This document shows positions 10,599 to 19,403 of a stretch of 64,000 nt of DNA, one piece after another (within the stretch, counting starts at the first letter, position 1; each line of letters starts with the position of its first letter). Origin of the DNA: Erodium maritimum (taxonomy: Eukaryota > Streptophyta > Magnoliopsida > Geraniales > Geraniaceae); contig OY997595.1 in the NCBI GenBank assembly GCA_963921825.1, forward strand, positions 13,633,228 through 13,697,227. The letters run 5' to 3'. Under the pieces are notes generated by a model that did no database searches, was not told where the DNA came from, and saw only the letters and a program-made list of their open reading frames with translations. The translations under genes and the position numbers were made by a program.

Positions 10599-12470
10599 TT
10601 TTTTAACCGATCTACTTTATTGATCATAAGTAAACCTTTCGAAAGCATGCATACTGGTATAAAGTATCGAAGTCTGATTAGATATTACCGATTCTTTTCC
10701 GATACCTTCCGTCCTCCTAAACCTAATAGCGGTGCACGCCTATTTTATTGTTCCTTAGACAAGGCTGTGGTTCGAACTTCCTTCGATCTCTAGTTCGATG
10801 AATCCGATCCCCTGTAGAGAACTGGTACTTTTTTGGGCGCAATATCCGGGTAGGATCCTCGGTGTGTTCCTATGGATGATTGGCTATGAATAGGGGTCGT
10901 TCCTCCTATGCCCAAAAGAGTTGGGCTCGAAAATGAAGGCGCAGCTGCTTCCCAGTATGACCGGAAGTACCTGTCTGTGCGGATACCCATAGGGGCCCAA
11001 AGATCGTCTGAAAATATTATTGCATGTCGGTCGATCCCCGGTTGGACCGCCATGCAATCTTTGTTTAAGTTCCATAGACGGTCGCACCTGTAGCAAGAAT
11101 CCAGGAGCTTTTCATACTAAAGTCGAGTGGTAATGGGTTTAGATAACCTTCAAACCAAAGTCAGAGGTGTTTTCGTAGAGGTTTGGTAGCGTCCGGAGCC
11201 ATAGAAACACATCATAGCCTTGAGGTTGGCAGGGGTCGTACCTTAACTTCCCTCCCCAACATGGAGACTATTAATTCTCGAATCTGAAAGGTCCTAGTCT
11301 TCACTAGTATATTGAGAGCTCTTACTGCCATGCATACATGTTTGAACACCAATGATTCCGATTGTGTTTTCGGCGGAAGTGGTTTAATGAGTAGCATTGT
11401 GGAAGGACACAAATCACGTCCATAGAGGATTGGGACGGAAAATAGAACGCCATAACACGGTCCGTGAGGGGTTGATAAACCATTCCCTGGGCGTCCCAAG
11501 TAGAAGTAATTAGACCACATAGGGTTTTTGGTGTTACCCTCTTGTCAACGAGAAGACGGACCACGAAGGCGTACATGTACCTCGCGTCATCCATAGCTGG
11601 GTACGTGGTGGTCGGGACCTAGATAATGACGTCATCCAAATCCAAAAACTCATCTGGTCTCCCCCAATAGCGCATCATCTATAAAATAAGACTCCTCTAC
11701 AAACTACTTAATATTGTCCCCTTAAAGAAAACTCGCTAATGTGTTTTGGAGGATAATGTGTCTTGGAGGTGACACCCTGGGTCCACGATAAATCCCCTTA
11801 GCGGTAGTAGTTTTGTAAGTCTGGGCGGCCCAAACATGGATTTTTTGACACCCTTACATGCTAAAACCCCTTATAGTTGGATCAGATGATAGGTTGAGGT
11901 GTAGGAAAAGGCCAAATTCCTGAGTTAGCTGATACGACTACAGGGCAAATCACCCTACCACCCGTTGTCCCAATCATGATCCGCATGGTTACTGGCATGT
12001 CTGTTTTGCAGCCCTTGCTTGAAGTGTAGGAGGGGCATGCAAATATGCCTTCAAAACCCGTTTCTTCGCATCTGGTTGTTCTCCTTTCCACCAATAGTGT
12101 AGAAAGTGAGTCGAAACACTCGACACAAGCCAGACGATGAGCGGGCTCTATCGATTCCAATGACACTCACTATCAATCCCCCATCGAAACCCAAGAAACC
12201 TTGGCTCACAACCACTTCTTGACCTTTCCGTCACCGAAATCCGGTTGTTTGTACTATGAGGGCCATAAACAAAGAGCCACTAGGGCTCTCGTCGGCTTCT
12301 CTATAGGTCCCATGGACCTGTGCGTCCAAGATCTGGAGAGTATTGTTTGATTTCCATCCTTGCCACACGTTGAACCCGAGCCAATATCGCTACCCTTGGG
12401 AAACACGTTGTAGTCATGCCATCTCACGTCCCAACGAGTGGTCCCGTGCCTTCATTAGATCCGATAGTAA
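10599..12470 (-). mobile_element. Decayed LINE-derived element with DUF4283/zinc-knuckle ORF1 (E4)
   Basis: Read on the minus strand, pieces of a DUF4283 protein are visible: AFVVRLLVDKRVTPKTLCGL followed by QPLTDRVMAFYFPSQ at about 11,594-11,430, then a zinc-knuckle-like region near 11,090. The same motifs occur in better shape in the plus-strand copy at 41.5-42.1 kb (VGRLLTDKRVRPHTLC, QPLTDKIVAFYF), which shows they are one family. A T-run at 10,599-10,605 is the expected poly-A tail of a minus-strand insertion. Many stops and frame changes break the frame. The 5' limit is uncertain, and no target duplication was found. Confidence 0.6.
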
Positions 12471-12497
12471 GGATAAGGGATCCCCAGCATAGTGACG

Positions 12498-13898
12498 ATG
12501 CTCTCTCCAGCAACCAAATCGCAGCGCCAGAGTAAGGTAACGCAACGCCGGAGTAAGGTGGAGTTATCCTTCCCTTCGTTCTGCTCTTTGTTGCTGACCT
12601 TGTATGGAGAGTATCGCACCTTGGTAGCTGGAAAGACTCAGTTGACAGGTTCTGCAAAGTCCTCTTCGGCTCGGAAACGTTCTCAACCCCAGCCAAAGGA
12701 AGAGCCATCTCCGGCCAATCCTGAGTCGAAACAGAGATGTAATCGACATCACCGGATGGAGAAAGCATGCACGCGCTCGACTGCAAATGGGGCTGCTGTT
12801 CAAGCGGAAGCCACAGTGGTACCCGGTGAGTCTGTCCTGAGCACTCACCATTCGAAGGTCCAAGGGTTCCGTTTGCAAGAAGATGAAGTTTTCATCTGTC
12901 ACCTACCTTCTGAGACCAAACCTGATTGGGTTCTTAACGTTTTCGACGAATTTGGTAAGATTTTGACTTCCTCTGTTCTGATTCGGACAAATCGGAGACG
13001 AAGCCTCTTCTGTTTTGTTCGTTTTAGCTCTCCAGATAAAGCAAAACGGGCCATCGCCAGCTTAAATGGGATAAAAATCAATGGTTCTACCCTCCTTGTA
13101 GCAGTCGCTCGACGTCAGAAGCTTGTGCCGGCGAAACAGAGCAGCCGGGTTCTTGTTGCAACTCCGACGGCCGTAGACGAGCCTGTAGATTGCGGCTCCG
13201 ATTTTCACTCTCATAATCCCTTGAATCACAGACCGGTGACCTCTGATTTGAATTCAATCTCGGAGGCGAGATTGGGGGAAGATGAAGATGTTACGCGAGA
13301 TTTGGGGGATTTAGTGGCGAGGTCAGATTCGCGTGACGAATCGCGCGAAGAAGATGACTCCTTTGGGCCTGTTCTTGGGCCGGTTAATTCTGTAGTTGGG
13401 TCTGGGTATATGGGCCAGCTAAGCCCAAGCCCATTTGTTCTTCTAACAGGCGCAGATTCGGACGTGGACAAGTCTACTCTTGGGCCTGTGGTCCAACCAG
13501 TTCAGTCACACAAGTCTGGGCCTGAGGGTGGGCCTGCGTCTGGCCCTTTTGTGCACACAGGGCTTACTTTTGCACGCCCCCTTGCTTCTTGTTCTGATTT
13601 TGTGAAGAATGTTCTCCCAAAGTCGAACTCTCGGGTTTCACCGACTCCCTCCCTTAATCCGCTGTCACGTTTCGATCAAGACTTTCCAGTGTGGTCTCCT
13701 GAAACGATACAAAAAGATAAAGGGAAAAGAAAAAAGAAACATTTCCAACCTTTTCGAGTGACGACTCGTTCACTATGCATGAGTGAAAATGAGAAGCTTG
13801 AAGCTCAGCGTAAAAAAGAGGCTTGGAGACATTTTGTCGATACAGGGACTATGATGCAAATAGAGTTCAAGGACGAAGTTCCTCCTTCTATCGATTAG
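12498..13898 (+). CDS. RRM-domain ORF1-like protein of a LINE derivative
   Basis: An uninterrupted frame of 466 residues from the first ATG. An RNA-recognition motif lies at roughly residues 131-208, with DEVFICHLPSETKP (RNP2-like) and RRRSLFCFVRFSSPDKAKRA (RNP1-like), then KINGSTLLVAVARRQ. The middle is low-complexity and acidic. The C-terminus is basic (KGKRKKKHF, EKLEAQRKKEAWRHF). Plant L1-type LINEs with an RRM in ORF1 are known, and here it would bind element RNA. There is no ORF2 downstream: a short 3' UTR follows and then the tail split by E1. The start is only about 16 bases inside the inferred element 5' end. It could alternatively be a retroposed host RNA-binding gene. Confidence 0.6.
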   Translation: MLSPATKSQRQSKVTQRRSKVELSFPSFCSLLLTLYGEYRTLVAGKTQLTGSAKSSSARKRSQPQPKEEPSPANPESKQRCNRHHRMEKACTRSTANGAAVQAEATVVPGESVLSTHHSKVQGFRLQEDEVFICHLPSETKPDWVLNVFDEFGKILTSSVLIRTNRRRSLFCFVRFSSPDKAKRAIASLNGIKINGSTLLVAVARRQKLVPAKQSSRVLVATPTAVDEPVDCGSDFHSHNPLNHRPVTSDLNSISEARLGEDEDVTRDLGDLVARSDSRDESREEDDSFGPVLGPVNSVVGSGYMGQLSPSPFVLLTGADSDVDKSTLGPVVQPVQSHKSGPEGGPASGPFVHTGLTFARPLASCSDFVKNVLPKSNSRVSPTPSLNPLSRFDQDFPVWSPETIQKDKGKRKKKHFQPFRVTTRSLCMSENEKLEAQRKKEAWRHFVDTGTMMQIEFKDEVPPSID

Positions 13899-14129
13899 CA
13901 TTTCTTTGTAATTGACTGTTGTTCCCCGTTCTTCGTTTGTTTTTCTTTTTCGTTTTTTAGAAAGATTCTCTTACTGGTGCAGTAGAGTATCTTTTGCAGG
14001 TATTTGAGATAGCTTTTTGCGGTCCTCAGACTTTGTAATTCCCTTTATTTCAAAGCCTTTCAATAAAACACCATTTATAGTTTGTTATTATTATTTTTCT
14101 CCCTACCAAATGAATCATTTACAATTATA

Positions 14130-16580
14130 GCGCAACGCCTCTCTGCTAGGGTTTGGGTGTTTTGCGATTTGCATCGGTTTTCATGGCGTTTTCGTGCGGT
14201 GTGGAAGGCGGTGAGCAGAGCGGCGATGAGGGGGTCCATTGGAGGCCCCGTTTGACGGAGTTGAACGATCAAGGAATGGGGTACGAGTCCGGATCAAAGT
14301 TTCCGGAGGAAGATCCGGTGGAGGAGTTGATGCCGGCGACTGAGCCGGTGGGAGAAGAGGCCCTAGGGGCGATGACGGCGATGGGAACGGTGTCGGAGAC
14401 ACCGGTGGTGGAGATCACGGGGGATGATGACCCCGTGTTGTCGGAGGGAACCTGGACGGACAGGATGGGGACGACGTCGATGCTGCATTTCTCGGCTGTG
14501 GAGGAGGCGGGATGGGTTCTTGGTGGCCGGGTTCGGTCGGGACCGGCCTGTCTCCGCCGCACGCCGGCGAAGGGGCCCCGGCCAAGGAGGTTAGGAAGCG
14601 GGCTGGGGAGAACCGCGAGGGCGGGTGCTGCTCGTGTCGACGGCGGTGGGGGAGCTGCTCCTCTACTGCCAGCGTCAATGGGGGAGGAGCACACGCCTAT
14701 CCCGGTCTCCTCTGACTCGGCATTCATGCCGGAGGAGACGCCAAAGGAGACACCGGATGAACTTGCTTGGCGTCGAAGAAAGGGGAAGGGAGTGGCGGTT
14801 GTGGACCCGGGTAGGGTTGAACGGGAGACGGGTCTGGATCGCGGATTCATGGGCGATGCCCGTTGGGCTTCTACGTTGGGTCAGAAGTCGATCTGGGCCC
14901 AGGGTGGCGGAAGTGATGTAGCCCGGTGGGCTGCGAGGTTTGGAGCGGACCAGAATGCTGCTGAGGGGCCGGGTGGATTGGGCGAGTGGGGCGGAAATGA
15001 CCCTGGGCCGGGTCAGCACCGTAGGATGGGCCCGAGTCCGACCCAGGCGGGTAAGAACTACCCGACCTCTAGGGTCCAATCGGGAGACCTCTATCTAGTA
15101 CAGAGTCGACCCTCTGGGGAGCATATTGGGGCTTTGGACTCCCAGATGGGCGCTATGAGGATCAAGGAGGTCGTTGTGCCAGTGCAAGAGGTCACGGGTC
15201 GGGGGAACCTGTATCGTTTTGCGCTGGCAGCAAAAGTCCTGACTACCAAGAAAATATATAGGAAGTCAGTTGTGGCGCGAATGGAGGACGTCTGGGGAAT
15301 GAAAGTCGAGGCCAAACCTCTGGAGGGCGGTCTTGTCGCTTTTTTCTTCCGGTCTGCGAAGGAGAGGGAACAAGTCTTGTTAGGCGAACCCTGGTCCTTT
15401 TGTGACTCTCTGGTCTTGTTTACGGACCTAAGGGCTCACATGCATATCTCGGATCTACAATTTCATCATTTCTCGTTCTGGGCACAGGTCTCGAATCTGC
15501 CAGTGGGGGCTTGGAAGAGAGATGTGGGCTTCAGGATAGGCAACACGTTGGGAGCCTATCAAGGGGTAGATGTGGACAAGGAGGGTCTCTGCTGGGGAGA
15601 CTTCATGAAGATCAGAATCAGGGCAGATATTCGGGTCCCTTTACAAAGTCAACTCTGGTTCCGATTGTCGGTTTATCAGGTACGAACTCGCCTGTATATC
15701 TCGTATGAATACTTACCTGAGCACTTCTTTGGATGTTGTTGTGCGAGGCATCTCTTCCCGGTCTGTCCGGTCGAGGGGGTGTACGGGGATCCTCGCTGAA
15801 GGCACCAGGGGATCCGAGATCGGCGCTTGAAAAGGAGAAACATGGGAAGGCCGTCCCAGGGACGAACTTGACATATCTGAGTGGATCAGAGAAGGGCTGC
15901 CAGACCAAGGGGACACCACGGACACCTCCGAGGCGGGAGGAAATGGGGCGATGGGGTCAGCGGGAAGCAGATGATGTTGATATACCAGTAGGATGGTTAC
16001 CATGTGATCCGACGCCGTCATTGTCGGGAAACAAGAGGGCTGAGAGAGAAGAGGACTCAACGGAGGATGAAGAATCAGCGTCATCAAATGGGGCGTGTTC
16101 AGCAGTGGCGGAGGGCTTCAAGCACCCTCGCCTCCAGGAATGAGTGCTGGGAAGGCCAGGGAGGGTTTGGTGGACTGTACCTTCTCCCTGGTGTTTAGGT
16201 GGCGAGGGTACCACCAACAGTTGATGAGTTACTTCTCTACCACTTCGGAGTCAGCAATCCCGCGTTCAGGAGCCCTACCATTATCAGTCAAGGGAGGACG
16301 ATGCACGTTGACTTACCGGGGGAGTAATTGGTCCACCACTTCTTGTTTATCCTCTGATCTGCTCGATCAATATCTTATTGTTGGAGTATACTATATCGGT
16401 GTCCATGAACGTTACCGTAGTCCCACCCCTCCGACTGCCCCTATACCTAAGAGCAAAATTTACTTTTCTGCATATGTCTTTCATATTTTGTTAGTTTGGT
16501 TCCTATGTAAGGTGGCTCCGGCTCCCGAAGACACCAAAATGCTTTTATATTAATAATATTATCGTTTTTCTAAAAAAAAC
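14130..16580 (+). mobile_element. DUF4283-type ORF1-only LINE derivative (E1), nested in copy A
   Basis: It aligns end to end with E2 (19,421-21,925). Both share a TCTCTG...TTAGGGTTT 5' start, one long ORF1, a similar 3' UTR of about 430 bp and the terminal TTAATAATATTATC followed by poly-A. A worn target duplication, ATCATTTA, flanks it at 14,114 and 16,581. It sits in the 3' end of RRM copy A. Length is about 2.45 kb with no endonuclease or reverse transcriptase. By eye the two copies are about 75-80 percent identical in the core (not computed). Confidence 0.75.
14183..16143 (+). pseudogene. DUF4283 and CCHC zinc-knuckle ORF1 protein of E1
   Basis: The frame is open from ATG 14,183 to 15,799, then continues one frame over to the stop at 16,143 (ending GFKHPRLQE), implying one single-base deletion near 15,770 relative to E2. 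The N-terminus is Gly/Glu/Pro-rich. A DUF4283 region follows (YRFALAAKVLTTKKIYRKSV, VEAKPLEGGLVAFFF, LLGEPWSF, LQFHHFSFWAQVSNLPVGAW). A zinc-knuckle region comes next (LYISYEYLPEHFFGCCCARH), in which the first Cys is replaced by Phe; E2 keeps CFGCCCAGHLFPVC, a perfect CX2CX4HX4C. Such proteins are ORF1 of plant L1-like LINEs and bind nucleic acid. An acidic Ser-rich segment precedes the C-terminus. Confidence 0.75.
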
Positions 16581-16959
16581 ATCATTTATCAAAAAAAAAA
16601 GGATAAGGGATTCCACCTCTCCAGTCCTCGTTGAACTTTGGTTATTTAGAGCAAGAACAACGGAACGGCCCCGCTCCCCGCGCCGTGACGTTCGCTGGCC
16701 GGGCGCGCTGGCCGTTCCGATGTTAACGCCGAAAGACGCGGCTCCGCTCCCCTTGCACGCGCTCCCGTTCCCCTTGCACGCGCTCCCGCTCCCCTCTCGT
16801 TGGCCGGGCGCGGTGGACGCGCCGTCTGCTGCGCTGGCAGCGTCTGGGGCTGCCACGTGTCCCGACCGTTGGCACACTAACGGCTAGTTTTTTTTAATTC
16901 AAAAATCAACTAATAAAACCCTATAAATACCCCTCTCCTCTCATATTTTTCACACCACT

Positions 16960-17033
16960 TCCTACTTCAACTATCCAACTTCACTCTCTCCTTCCCAAAT
17001 TCTCCTCTCTCGTTTCAATTATTCTCGTAAAAA
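16960..17033 (+). promoter_or_regulatory. Leader of the Harbinger ORF1 gene
   Basis: CCTATAAATACCCC at about 16,920-16,933 is a strong plant TATA box. It is followed by a C/T-rich leader and ATG at 17,034 about 100 bases later. Confidence 0.65.
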
Positions 17034-18588
17034 ATGTCGGGCGACGCTGGGTCCCGTGCACAGTCAGCTGGTGACGAAGTAGGATTCACCGAGGACGAAC
17101 TGGCACGAGGTTTCGGAGACATTCTAACGGGCAATCACTCCAACTCCCCAAACTCGAACCCGGGGTTGAGTTCAGGTTAGTGCAAACTTATTATTTATGT
17201 AACGTAACTTTTGTACTTATTTTATTGTATGAATGCATTGTATTCAGTTTTTTGATTAATTATTTGCACTTATTTTATTATTTTATTTTTTAGCACTTAT
17301 TTATTGTATTAAATTTTTTGATCAGGGCAATACCGTCCCCAACAATACCAAATGGCGCCAGGGTTCCAAGTGCCATCACAATGGAGCATGGCCCCACAAG
17401 GTTTCCAGATGCCACCGTTCCAACCACAATCACAATGGGGCATGGGACCCCAATTCTACAACTACGAGGGTCATCCACTACCCGACGTACGAACCCCCCA
17501 ACCATCCTCTTCCCAACGACGAGGTCGAGCCTCTGCCCGAGCCCGAGCCCAACCCTGAGCCCAACCCGAAGAACCAGATCCGGAGGGCCGGACATTCAGC
17601 AAGGAGGAGGACCACCACCTCATCACTTGCTGGTTGAGTACAACAAGAGACGCCGTCAAGGGCAACTCGCAAACCGGCAACACATTCTGGTGCGAAGTGC
17701 AGAGGAAATACAATTCCAAGGGAGGTTACCCACATCGCCGCTGGGAAGCTATCAAGAAACGTTGGCTCAGAGGTTCCAGCCAGACAAGGAGGATGCTCGG
17801 CTATTTGAAGAGGTCCAAGGTCGAGAAGCCGAACGGCGCAAACCAGGAAGAGCACTTGAGACGTGCGAAGCAAATGTGGGAAGATGATGGGAAAGTGATT
17901 AAAGACCAACCGATAAAGTTCGACCTGGATCATTGGTTCATGAGGCTCGAGGGCAATGAGAAGTTCAGTGCCCAGGAGGGTACAATGGGAACTGTCTGCA
18001 GTCAGGTACGCCAACAACGACAGCGGTTGGATGAGGCTGGGGCTTACAGCTCAACCCCACCTACCCACAAGCACAGGGGAGGAGGGCACACATCTTAGTG
18101 GTGAGTCCCAACCACCAGAATGGGGAGGAAGCGAGAACTACGAGGGGACTCAGGTCCCTCTCAGCGACACACCCCCATCCCTTGAGGCTGCCCCAAGTCC
18201 CCCTCGCCGACCGCAAGGGAAGAAGGCAGCGAAGGCCGTAAAGAAGGGGCCCGTCCTCACGGCCCAAATGGCTGCCTTCGCCGAACTGGAACGTGCACGA
18301 ATCGACGCTGAACGTGCACGGTTTGAGGCTCAACGTTCACGTGGCGAACAACATGCTGAAAAGTATCGCATGATACAGACATTATCCCAACAGTGGGAAG
18401 CAAACCTCGCCAACTACAAGTCCCTGGTAGGGACGGATACATCTTCCTACGACGAAGAGGCGTTGGCAGACCATAAGTTTTGCAAGACCCAACTGCGAAG
18501 ACTCATATCTACCCTTGAAGCCCAAATTAATGATCTTCGAAGCCAACCCCCACCACCAGATGTCGACCCAACAGAGGATGATTCTTGA
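17034..18588 (+). pseudogene. Harbinger ORF1-type Myb/SANT-like DNA-binding protein, decayed
   Basis: Exon 1 (17,034-17,175) starts MSGDAGSRAQ, with a GT donor in CAGGTTAGTG. Exon 2 starts at 17,326 after a TAG-rich intron and runs through a Gln/Pro-rich part to a stop at 17,556-17,558. The trihelix/Myb-like domain appears in a shifted frame from about 17,594 (FSKEEDHHLITCWLS, TFWCEVQRKYN, RRWEAIKKRWL), then AKQMWEDDGKVIKDQPIKFD. A Lys-rich and coiled-coil tail runs to the stop at 18,588 (GKKAAKAVKKGP; LERARIDAERARFEAQRS). At least one stop and two frame changes break it. In the family this protein helps the transposase bind TIRs. Confidence 0.75.
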
Positions 18589-18931
18589 ACTTGTATTTTC
18601 TTTTGGGTTGTATTAAAAGGGATTGAATAAAATTAGAAGTTCATTTATATTCGTGTTGAATTTATTAATTATTGATTGTCATTAATTATTTATTTCCAAA
18701 ATTGTTTAAATTATGACTAAATTAAATGGTTTCTGATAACGAATTAAATAAAACAGGAAAATATCAAATAATAATCCAGTCAGCACTGTTCTGCACTCCC
18801 AGGACCTCAAGGTCCTTTCTGTTGCAAAACACCCACTTTTCTGCACTCCCACTCCCTGATTTTTGTCCAGTCAGTACAAGTTCTGCACTTCCACTCCCTG
18901 ACCACGGTCCTTTCTGTTGTTCATGCTCTTA

Positions 18932-19403
18932 TAACACATGCGTCCTTCGTCCATGTTGTCGTCGTACCCCTGCAAACGTTAAAGGCAAATCTAGCGCACC
19001 AAGAATGTTGAGGAAAACCCTGGCGCACACATCCTCTCAAACTCTTATGCACATAGATGATAGTGTTGACTTAATCAAACAGGTGAATTGGCTCTTATAA
19101 TAAAAGCCAATAAAAAATGACCTAGCTTCTGTTGACTTTCCAAATTTGACTGCCAGATGGGTCTGAATAAATTACCCAAAAAGTACTCGGAACAAGTCAA
19201 CAACACTAACAAACTGTTACAAAAAAGGCAAAATCATAAGTAACCATAATCACGCTATTACCATTTTCCTGCTTGTTTGATATTTGTAGTGGAAGTTACC
19301 ATCGGAAATCCACCGGGAAATCAACTTGTTCATATGCCTATTGTTTGATACAATTCCGCTTCTTCCTCGGTCAATACAACTATTTTAAGATTGTGATTGC
19401 AAT
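18932..19403. other. Gap between the Harbinger element and E2, nothing recognised
   Basis: The stretch is A/T-rich with no gene, and ends at the 17-bp target duplication of E2. Confidence 0.5.

Larger units (their letters stand above)
12482..16600 (+). mobile_element. RRM-type ORF1-only LINE derivative (copy A), split by element E1
   Basis: The imperfect repeat AAGGATAAGGGAT lies at 12,469-12,481 and, after an A10 tract, at 16,601-16,611 (11 bp perfect, longer if the poly-A is counted). I read this as the target duplication of a retrotransposon that starts at about 12,482 and ends in poly-A at 16,600. Its own sequence is 12,482-14,129 plus 16,581-16,600. The middle is a second LINE derivative, E1, nested in its 3' end. 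The element's only gene is an RRM protein; no endonuclease or reverse transcriptase is present. Net length without E1 is about 1.66 kb. Confidence 0.7.
16649..18928 (+). mobile_element. Non-autonomous PIF/Harbinger DNA transposon (2.28 kb)
   Basis: Terminal inverted repeats: the left end is GAGCAAGAACAACGGAACGG and the right end, reverse-complemented, is GAGCATGAACAACAGAAAGG (about 24 bp with 5 mismatches). Both ends abut TTA (16,646-16,648 and 18,929-18,931), the 3-bp duplication typical of PIF/Harbinger. Inside is one gene of the Harbinger ORF1 (Myb/trihelix-like) type; no DDE transposase is visible. Subterminal repeats of TTCTGCACTCCCACTCCCTGA lie at about 18,785-18,905 and a very GC-rich block at 16,660-16,860. 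Confidence 0.85.

Noticed and set aside
10755-10785. tRNA-like GGTTCGAAC sequence
   Set aside because: No acceptor stem or D-arm can be folded around it, and it lies within the decayed E4 element.
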